From Opitutaceae bacterium (GTDB lineage: Bacteria > Verrucomicrobiota > Verrucomicrobiia > Opitutales > Opitutaceae), in NCBI GenBank assembly GCA_016794665.1, contig JAEUHB010000290.1:1-33365 (forward strand): a stretch of 33,365 bases of DNA. Reading direction: 5' to 3'. Made by a program: the position numbers and the translations under genes. This document shows positions 27,557-33,365 of the stretch, piece after piece. The notes under the pieces were generated by a model that searched no databases, was not told the origin of the DNA, and worked only from the letters and a program-made list of their open reading frames with translations. How positions within the stretch are numbered: position 1 is the stretch's first letter; every line of letters starts with the position of its first letter.

Positions 27557-30043
27557 TCAACGCGACCGGAAAATCTCACTCGCCAGCGACTCGACGATGA
27601 GCGTGCGCAGGCCGTAGCCATCCTTCTTCACGGCCTCAAAAATCTCCTCCATCACGTAGTCATCGGCAGGCTCCATGTGGCGGCCGGCGGCGTAGCTGAG
27701 GAACTGCCGCACGAGGTGGCGCGCGAAGTTGTCCGCCCGGCCCGCGACGAGGATTTCCTTGAAGTCGTGAAATCCTTCGTAGGTCTCGCCGGAGCCGAAT
27801 TCGCCGGTGGAGTCGATCTTCGGCGCGGGGACATTTCCCTTGGGCTTGGGATAGGTCGCACGCCAGCGGCCGATCGGGTCAAAGTTCTCGAGGCTGAAGC
27901 CGAGCGGGTCGATCTTGCGGTGGCACTCCGCGCACGCCGGGTCGGTGCGGTGCTTCGCCAGGCGATCGCGGATGGTGGTCGCGCCGCTCACGTCGGGCTC
28001 GATGGCAGGCACGACATCCGGGGGGGGCGGCGGCTTGATGCCGAGGATGTTCTCCATGACCCATACGCCGCGGGTGACGGGCGAGGTCTCCACGCCATTC
28101 GCGCTCACCGTGAGCACGCCCGCCATGCCGAGCAGGCCGCCACGCTGGCGGCTGCCCGCCAGGCTCACGCGCTGAAACCCGTCCGCAATGCGGAGGGTCT
28201 TCGCCTCGGGCAACTCGTAGAGCTTGGCGAGGCGCTTGTCCGCGAACGTGTAGTCGGCGTCGAGGAATTGCCGCACCGATCCGTTTTCCCGGAGGAGGTG
28301 GCGGAAAAAGAGGCGCGGCTCCGTCTTCATGGCCTCGGGCAGGTTCTCGGCGTAGTAGACGCGCATCGTCTCGCGCGGCGGCGGCATGGAGCCGAGATCA
28401 CGCAGGCGCAGCCAGGCATCCAGGAAAGCGCCGACGAACCCGCCCACGCGATCGTCGGCGATGAGCCGGGCGGCCTGCTTCCGGATCTCGGCCGGCGCGG
28501 TGAGTTTGCCCGCGGCGGCGGCGGCGAGCAGCTCGGCATCGGGCGGCGCGGCCCAAAGCGCATAGGAGAGCCGCGTCGCGAGATCGTGGGGGCCAAGCTT
28601 GGGCTCCTGCTCGGCGGTGACCTCGCTGAAGTAGAGGAACGACGGCGAGCAAAGAATCATCTTCAGCGCGTCGAGCGCGGCCTCGCGAGGTGCCGCTTTC
28701 TCGCGGATGCGCGAGTCGTAGGTCTTCTTGATCGCGGCGCGGTCGGCGCTCGTCAGCGGGCGGCGAAAGGCGCGCGCGCCGAAGGCGTAGAGCTGGTCGA
28801 GCGCGCGCTTGGGCTGGAAGCCGCCCGCGCCAAACACCGCAATCTCCTCGGCGCTGCCGCCGGGTTCGGGCACAGGACCAGCGATCTTGATTTCGCCGAT
28901 GCGGATGTGCGGCAGCTTGCCCTCGCGCAGGAGGTGGGTGCGGCTGACGCCCGCCTTGGCGAACCGGCCCTGAAAGTCGTCCGCATAGCGCTTGTTGATC
29001 GCGATGACGGATGCGCGCGACTCGTAGGGGCCGTTGGGAAAGATGAAGCGCGGTGTCTGGCCGGCCTCGAGCCAGACGCGGAATTTGATCCACTCGGGCT
29101 GGGCGTCGGGCACCACCGCCTGCGCGAGCAGCGGCTCGATCAGCTGCGGGTAGTGAATGTGGTTCTTGGTCGCGTCGCCCGGCACCACTCCGAGGATGAA
29201 CGGCTCCGAGAAATCGATCCCGAAGATCGCGGGGTCGTAGTGCGTGTCGCGGTGCAGGGCCTGCGCGTGGACCTCGATGTCGTAGAGGCCGGAAACCGGC
29301 ACGCCCTTCAGGAAGTCCTCGATGTGGCCGTAGCCGCCCTGCCGGGTGTCGGTGTTGGGCTGCTCGTAGAGGCAGAGATATTTGTTGTTGAAGGCCGCCC
29401 GGTGCGGCCCCGACAGCTCCTCGTATTGCACAAAATTGCCGGTGAAGTGCCACGTCTGCGGAGGCGTCTCCGGCCGGCCGAGGCGCAGGTCGACCAAGCG
29501 GTTCGCGGATTGGAAATACTGGTCGAGCAGGAAGCCCGAGGTGACGAGCGACTTGCCGATCGTGTCGATGTGCTCGCTCGCCTTTTCCTTGGGGAAATCG
29601 GCGGTGAGCCCAAGCGTGTCCACGCGGCGGCCAAAGAGCGTCGCCAGCGTGTTCTCGTATTCACGGTTGGAGAGGCGCCGCAGCGCCGTGCGCGCGGCGG
29701 TGCTCGCGATTTTGCCGCGCGCGGAGGCGATGCCCTCTCGCAGCAGGCGGATCATCGCGAGGCGCTCGTCGTCGCTCGGGTGCGCCTCCGCCTTCCGCGG
29801 CGGCATCTCGCGCAACGTGAGCTGATCGATGATGTCCTTGGCGACGATGAGATCGGCTTCCTTCGCCAGCGGGAGCCGGAAGGTCTCGAACTCACGGTCG
29901 CCCTTCTCGGTCTCCTTGTCGTGGCACTTCAGGCAGTATTTCGCCGTGAAGGCGGAGACGCTCTTCTGCGCGGGGGAATCGGCGGCGGAGGCGGTTGCTG
30001 CGACGAACAACGGACCGGCGAGGCACCAAAAAACGCCTGTCAT
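27557..30043 (-). CDS. DUF1592/DUF1588/DUF1585 'planctomycete cytochrome' protein
   Basis: An 828-residue exported protein of the family abundant in Planctomycetota and Verrucomicrobiota. After the signal peptide (about 1-21, ATASAAD) comes a haem-c motif CLKCH (37-41). Then follow DUF1587- and DUF1595-like segments (LSNREYENTLATLFG; ALDQLYAFGARAFRRPLTSADR), DUF1592 (LATRLSYALWAAPPDAEL), DUF1588 (ADKRLAKLYEL, RGGLLGMAGVLTVSANG) with a second CxxCH motif CAECH (704-708), and DUF1585 at the end (RHLVRQFLSYAAGR). The role is thought to be periplasmic electron transfer linked to polymer breakdown, which is unproven. The only compact start, ATG 30043, lies inside a 95-bp palindromic repeat; earlier in-frame starts (ATG 30139, ATG 30175, GTG 30208) would translate that repeat. 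It sits downstream of its usual partner DUF1552. Confidence 0.88.
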   Translation of the reverse strand: MTGVFWCLAGPLFVAATASAADSPAQKSVSAFTAKYCLKCHDKETEKGDREFETFRLPLAKEADLIVAKDIIDQLTLREMPPRKAEAHPSDDERLAMIRLLREGIASARGKIASTAARTALRRLSNREYENTLATLFGRRVDTLGLTADFPKEKASEHIDTIGKSLVTSGFLLDQYFQSANRLVDLRLGRPETPPQTWHFTGNFVQYEELSGPHRAAFNNKYLCLYEQPNTDTRQGGYGHIEDFLKGVPVSGLYDIEVHAQALHRDTHYDPAIFGIDFSEPFILGVVPGDATKNHIHYPQLIEPLLAQAVVPDAQPEWIKFRVWLEAGQTPRFIFPNGPYESRASVIAINKRYADDFQGRFAKAGVSRTHLLREGKLPHIRIGEIKIAGPVPEPGGSAEEIAVFGAGGFQPKRALDQLYAFGARAFRRPLTSADRAAIKKTYDSRIREKAAPREAALDALKMILCSPSFLYFSEVTAEQEPKLGPHDLATRLSYALWAAPPDAELLAAAAAGKLTAPAEIRKQAARLIADDRVGGFVGAFLDAWLRLRDLGSMPPPRETMRVYYAENLPEAMKTEPRLFFRHLLRENGSVRQFLDADYTFADKRLAKLYELPEAKTLRIADGFQRVSLAGSRQRGGLLGMAGVLTVSANGVETSPVTRGVWVMENILGIKPPPPPDVVPAIEPDVSGATTIRDRLAKHRTDPACAECHRKIDPLGFSLENFDPIGRWRATYPKPKGNVPAPKIDSTGEFGSGETYEGFHDFKEILVAGRADNFARHLVRQFLSYAAGRHMEPADDYVMEEIFEAVKKDGYGLRTLIVESLASEIFRSR

Positions 30044-30133
30044 TCTGAGCGCAGCGAAGACTCCAGCAGGATATGCGCTACGGGAAGAGCGAAGCGAAAC
30101 TCCAACTGGCTTCTTCGCTGCGCTCAGAATGAC
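30039..30133. repeat. 95-bp palindromic repeat element at a gene start
   Basis: Two perfect 22-bp inverted arms (30039-30060 and 30112-30133) begin GTCATTCTGAGCGCAGCG and enclose 51 bp. The left arm's GAGCGCAGCGAA..ACTCC is echoed inside by GAGCGAAGCGAAACTCC. Translated, the arms give the 'HSERSE' and 'FAALRMT' peptides seen wrongly annotated in many genomes, the mark of a dispersed palindromic repeat. The element is open in several frames on both strands, so it does not break the surrounding reading frame. No second copy was noticed in this window and no transposase is adjacent. Confidence 0.85.
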
Positions 30134-30209
30134 AAACATGGAGGTCCGCTCTTGAAACGCAGTCGGAACCGCCATGCGACCCATCGTTGCGTGATCGGCG
30201 GAATCCACC

Positions 30210-31523
30210 TCACGCCAACCCGAAGCGCCCGGTGCTGTTGCCGAAGGCCTCCGTCTCCACGCCCATGCGCTGGGCGATGTCGACGTAAAGGTTGCAGAGC
30301 GGAATCTTGTTCGCGCCCGCCGCCGGGAGTTTCTTGAACTCGCCGTGCTTGTAGCCGCCGCCGGCGAGGATGATCGGGAGGTCGGAGTTCTTGTGCGTGT
30401 TGGCGTCGCCGATGCCGCTGCCGAAGAGGAGCGTCGTCGCGTCGAGCAGCGTGCGGTCGCCGTCCTGCATCTTCGCGAGGCGCGCGACGAATTTCCCGAA
30501 CTCGTCGACCTGGTAGGTCTCCAGCGTGACGAGGTTCTTAATCACCGCCTCGTCGTTCCCATGGTGCGACATGCTGTGGTGGGACTTGTCGATGCCAAGG
30601 TCCTGCGGGAGGAAGTCGCCGCCGATCTCAAGGGTGGCGATGCGCGTCGAGTCCGTCTGCAGCGCCAGCGCCAGCAGCTCGTAGAGCAGCGGGAGGTCGC
30701 GGACGCGGCTCTTGTTCGCCGGCCGCTCGAACGGCGCCTTCGGCTTGGGCTGGCTGGCCCAGCGCTGGCGGAGCTCGAGGCGTTTCTCCACGTCGCGGAT
30801 CGAGGTGAAGTATTCATCGAGCTTGTCCTTGTCCTCGCGGTTGACGCGCTTCGCGAGGCGGTTGGCGTCGGCGAGACCCGAGTCGAGAATGGAGCCTTGG
30901 AGGCGGTTCTCCTGGTTGCGGCGCGCCTGGCGCTCAGCCGAGTCGTCGACAAAAAGCCGGTCAAACAGCTCCGCCGGCCCGGTGATGGGCGGCACGCGCA
31001 CGCCGGCCTTGGTCCACGCGATCTGGCAGCCGCCGTGGATGCCGCTCTCCGAACCGACCGTGAGCGAAGGGAAGCGCGTCTGATGGCCAATCACGTCGGC
31101 CATGAACTGGTCGATCGAGATGTTGCTCAGCGGCCGGTTCTGCGCCTCCGAGTTCAGCACGCCGGTGAGGAAGGAGTGCACCGCGAAGTGTCCACCCTTG
31201 ATGCCGTGATCGAGCCCACGGTAAACCGTCAGGTGCTTGCGCACGCCCGAGAGCGGCTTGAGCAACGGGGTCTCCTCGTAGGCGGCGCCGGTGGTCTCGG
31301 GAAACAGGTGCTTCACTTGGAAGCCGAGCAGATTGCCAACCGCGACAAACCGCTTCGCGCCGGCGCCCGCGCCCTTGGCGGCCTGCACGGCGGAGTTGCC
31401 GCCCACGGCCGATTTGCCAGCGGCGGCCGCCGCCATGAGCGACGGGAGCGAGGGAAGGGCCAGGGTCGCGCCGAGCGACTTCAGGATGAAACGGCGGCGG
31501 TTCAGGGTCGGGTTCGGGCGCAT
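30210..31523 (-). CDS. DUF1552 exported protein
   Basis: A 437-residue protein with a twin-arginine-type signal, NRRRFILKSLGATLALPSLP, which predicts export in folded form. The DUF1552 body runs from about RFVAVGNLLGFQVKHLFPE to the end, with LTVYRGLDHGIKGGHFAVHSFLTG, ISIDQFMADVIGHQTRFPSL, HHSMSHHGND and LLFGSGIGDANTHKNSDLPI as recognisable blocks. The His- and Asp-rich segments could bind metal, as in alkaline-phosphatase-like or sulfatase-like folds, but no function is established. The start codon 31523 is the first that yields the Tat signal; an upstream open frame overlaps the next gene and is Arg-rich noise. It is followed after about 166 nt (or 1 nt if the far start is used) by the DUF1592 gene, the usual partner. 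Confidence 0.92.
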   Translation of the reverse strand: MRPNPTLNRRRFILKSLGATLALPSLPSLMAAAAAGKSAVGGNSAVQAAKGAGAGAKRFVAVGNLLGFQVKHLFPETTGAAYEETPLLKPLSGVRKHLTVYRGLDHGIKGGHFAVHSFLTGVLNSEAQNRPLSNISIDQFMADVIGHQTRFPSLTVGSESGIHGGCQIAWTKAGVRVPPITGPAELFDRLFVDDSAERQARRNQENRLQGSILDSGLADANRLAKRVNREDKDKLDEYFTSIRDVEKRLELRQRWASQPKPKAPFERPANKSRVRDLPLLYELLALALQTDSTRIATLEIGGDFLPQDLGIDKSHHSMSHHGNDEAVIKNLVTLETYQVDEFGKFVARLAKMQDGDRTLLDATTLLFGSGIGDANTHKNSDLPIILAGGGYKHGEFKKLPAAGANKIPLCNLYVDIAQRMGVETEAFGNSTGRFGLA

Positions 31524-31717
31524 GGCGAAAAGTGCTTCGGGGTGAGACGCAGTAACGACCGAATGGTCGCGGGGAAAATGAAGGCGGAAACGCGCCTCCC
31601 GGCGAGAAGAAATCCGCTCTTTGGCCTGCAGCACCACCGCCCACGCGACCAGCTCCGGCTTCGCCTCCCGGAGGCCCCCCTGATCCCGCCGGCTCCCGCA
31701 ACCGCACCGCCCGCGGC

Positions 31718-32251
31718 TCAGTCGCCAGCGGCTGTCTTCGTGTAGAATTTTTCGAGCGTCTGCAGCTTGAGGCGGTGCATCACGAGGCTCAAATCGGCGA
31801 ACGTGGCGTTGGCCGCGGCGTCCGGCGCGCCCGACTCCAGCCGCTCCGCCATCCGGTGGAAGCGTTCGCCCAGCGCGCGATGCGTCTCGGTGTCGCCGAG
31901 TTCGCCCAGCAGCCGGCGCGCCTCGTCCGCGCGGCGCCGCGCCTGCTTCACCAACCGCAGGGCGGCGGCAAACGTGATGCGCCCCGCCCTCGCGTCCTTG
32001 AGCACGCCGCACTCAAACATCCGGCATTGCCTCGGCCGCTCCGCGTAGAGCCGGCACGTGCGATCCGCGCACAACGCCGCGCACGGCTGCGGAAAGCGGG
32101 CGACGGGCGACGCCCCGCGCGAAACCTTCACGGGCAGGCCGAGCCCCTTCAGCTTCGCGCCGTCGTCGCCCGACTCGAGCTTGACGAAGTCGAAGAGCGT
32201 GCCGTCACAGCACAGCCCGCACGCGACGCAGAGTTCCTCGGTTCGATTCAT
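31718..32251 (-). CDS. YkgJ-family cysteine-cluster protein
   Basis: A 177-residue cytoplasmic protein. The N-terminus has CVACGLCCDG (Cys8, 11, 14, 15), matching the CxxCxxCC pattern of the YkgJ/UPF0153 group. More cysteines follow in PCAALCADRTCRLYAERPRQ and CRMFECGV. These cysteines are expected to hold zinc or an iron-sulfur cluster. The second half is helical and charged (LRLVKQARRRADEARRLLGE) and lacks known domains. ATG 32251 was chosen since the motif starts soon after; the in-frame extension upstream is not family-like. It is separated by 194 nt from the DUF1552 gene, so shared transcription is possible but not shown. The biological role is unknown. Confidence 0.88.
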   Translation of the reverse strand: MNRTEELCVACGLCCDGTLFDFVKLESGDDGAKLKGLGLPVKVSRGASPVARFPQPCAALCADRTCRLYAERPRQCRMFECGVLKDARAGRITFAAALRLVKQARRRADEARRLLGELGDTETHRALGERFHRMAERLESGAPDAAANATFADLSLVMHRLKLQTLEKFYTKTAAGD

Positions 32252-32436
32252 GCCGCCTACTCTCCGGTCGCACCCGGCGCGATGGCAAGAGGCCGCTCGA
32301 TGGTCTCGCTGCCTCCGGGTCTCTTGCCTGTGTGCCAGCGTTCTGGGCCTCAAAATCGCACTCGTCTACTTCCCCGCGGCTCGACGCCGTGAAATTCCCT
32401 CCCCACCCTGCGGCCACTCTGCAAACCGCCCCCTCG

Positions 32437-33051
32437 ATGTCCTCCAGTCTCTCGCTGATGCAAGTTTCCGCGGTCATCGGCTACGTCGTCTCCGCGGGGC
32501 TTTATTTCGGCGCGTGGCTGAACCCCGCGTGGGGCATGGGTCCGGGCCTGATGAAGTGGGTCGCGTTCGAAAAAATCTGCCTGGCCGAGTTTCTCTCGAT
32601 CCACGCCGCCACGTTGCTCGCCGCCGTGAGCCTGGCGCGCGCCTCCGGCGAACCGGGGGCCAACTTCTCGTTCCTCTTCTGGGGGCTGCTGGCGTTCTAC
32701 GCCACGATGGCCGGCGGAGCCTACCTTTTCCACCGCAGCTTCGAGGTCCTCGCCGGTTTCTACCTGATGCTCGCGATCCGCGGCGTGCAATTTTTCTCCC
32801 TCGGCACGGCCGACGTGGACGAGCTGCGCGCCGTCGTGGTGAAAAACTTCGTCATGACCGTGCCCATGTTCCTGCTCGTCGCCGGCATCGCCTTCGGCGA
32901 CGACCTGTTCACGCCGTGGCAGGAACGCTTCGCGAAGGCCGCGTCGCTCTGGCAACGCATCGTGCAAGGCCGCGCCCTGCTTATCGTGACCGCGTATTAC
33001 CTCGTGTGGGCCGTCGTCGAACTGAAGTGGCCGCAGCGGATCAGCAAGTAG
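32437..33051 (+). CDS. Small multi-pass membrane protein, unknown function
   Basis: A 204-residue protein with about five hydrophobic segments: about 7-25 (VSAVIGYVVSAGLYFGAWL), 50-66, 79-97 (FLFWGLLAFYATMAGGAYLF), 108-120 and 142-160 (FVMTVPMFLLVAGIAFG), plus a last one near residue 185-197. No enzyme motif or family could be recognised. Two possible starts exist: ATG 32437 and a 35-residue longer form at 32332 whose extra part is Ser/Pro-rich and not membrane-like, so the shorter is preferred. It is divergent from the YkgJ-like gene, with the promoter in 32252-32436. Confidence 0.7.
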   Translation: MSSSLSLMQVSAVIGYVVSAGLYFGAWLNPAWGMGPGLMKWVAFEKICLAEFLSIHAATLLAAVSLARASGEPGANFSFLFWGLLAFYATMAGGAYLFHRSFEVLAGFYLMLAIRGVQFFSLGTADVDELRAVVVKNFVMTVPMFLLVAGIAFGDDLFTPWQERFAKAASLWQRIVQGRALLIVTAYYLVWAVVELKWPQRISK

Positions 33052-33365
33052 GGGCAATCAACTGCGGTGAGGGTGCCGCAGCTCCAAGTTTTGGCGACGA
33101 AGCAGCTGATTGGCGGGGACCCCTCGCCCTCGCCGCGTTCTTGTCCGCCAGCCTGCATCGTGTCCGAATTGCACCCGTGCCCGAACCCCGCGGCCTCCCC
33201 ACCTCCGGCCGTTCGCCCCGCAACCGAACGCCTTTCTCACCGCCGTCAACCACGAGCGCCACGCCGTGCACTCCTGCCAATCAGCCTTCGATTCACTCAC
33301 CGCGATCTGGCAGCGCTCCGCCGAACTCGATGGCTGGTTCGTCGGCGACTACCTGATTATGCGGG
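33052..33365 (+). other. End of window: no confident gene; open plus-strand frame near the edge
   Basis: Between the membrane protein stop and the right edge no frame has a clear start. One plus-strand frame remains open to the edge and reads like a genuine protein from about 33215 (NAFLTAVNHERHAVHS, then LTAIWQRSAELDGWF and VGDYLIMR). An in-frame GTG occurs at 33266, but no ATG. It may be the beginning of a gene that continues beyond the window, or a remnant. Function cannot be named. Confidence 0.3.

Noticed and set aside
30039..30140. HSERSE-type peptide as a small gene
   Set aside because: This peptide is the translation of a dispersed palindromic repeat, not a conserved protein.
27509..30337. 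942-codon plus-strand open frame opposite the DUF1592 gene
   Set aside because: The minus-strand protein has haem motifs and known domains; the plus frame has none and runs through the palindromic repeat.
30210..32012. 600-residue form of the DUF1552 protein
   Set aside because: The added part overlaps the YkgJ-like gene in another frame; the Tat signal at 31523 marks the real start.

Overview
The window is high-GC chromosomal DNA that reads best as Verrucomicrobiota, most likely an Opitutaceae-type organism. This is an inference from gene content: a DUF1552 protein beside a DUF1592-type 'planctomycete cytochrome' protein, a Tat-exported Gfo/Idh/MocA oxidoreductase, a secreted sulfatase, a TonB receptor with a carboxypeptidase-like N-terminal domain, and a PA14-bearing secreted protease. 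No plasmid, phage or transposase gene is visible. GC is so high that many antisense frames stay open by chance; these shadows were left out.

Region by region. 1-2187 (minus): a LuxR-type response regulator followed by a multi-pass glycosyltransferase-C-like membrane protein that runs off the left edge. 2360-3109 (plus): rsmE. 3185-7244 (minus): a probable run pyrG, kdsA, a small lipoyl/E3-binding-domain protein and a FabH-type ketosynthase. 7383-8786 (plus): a small unknown protein and a PfkB-family sugar or nucleoside kinase. 9139-11076 (plus): accB-accC, preceded by a 352-nt AT-richer leader. 11143-14157 (plus): a 1004-residue TonB-dependent receptor, ending at a strong hairpin shared with the convergent HTH/VOC pair (14212-14971, minus).

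15091-20697 (minus) is the most distinctive block: ECF sigma factor, membrane anti-sigma-like protein, Spy/CpxP/CnrX-like periplasmic protein, then a 1324-residue sulfatase whose last ~800 residues are an unassigned, probably beta-rich extension. 20769-22139 (minus) is a secreted Gfo/Idh/MocA oxidoreductase. 22423-24795 (plus) is a secreted metzincin with PPC, PKD, Ig and PA14 modules. A tRNA-Leu (anticodon UAG) follows on the minus strand.

24976-27467 (minus): phosphatidylserine decarboxylase overlapping a secreted amidase. 27557-31523 (minus): the DUF1552 and DUF1592 pair. A 95-bp palindromic repeat sits exactly at the beginning of the DUF1592 gene and appears to supply its start codon. 31718-32251 (minus) is a YkgJ-like cysteine-cluster protein and 32437-33051 (plus) a small membrane protein; the last 314 bases hold no gene that can be named.

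The housekeeping genes serve envelope building (CTP, KDO, fatty acids, phosphatidylethanolamine). The accessory genes point to scavenging of complex, probably sulfated, polymers. The best candidates for something undescribed are the ECF/anti-sigma/CnrX-like/sulfatase operon, the catalytic-domain-free lipoyl protein coupled to a ketosynthase, and the palindromic element at a gene start.
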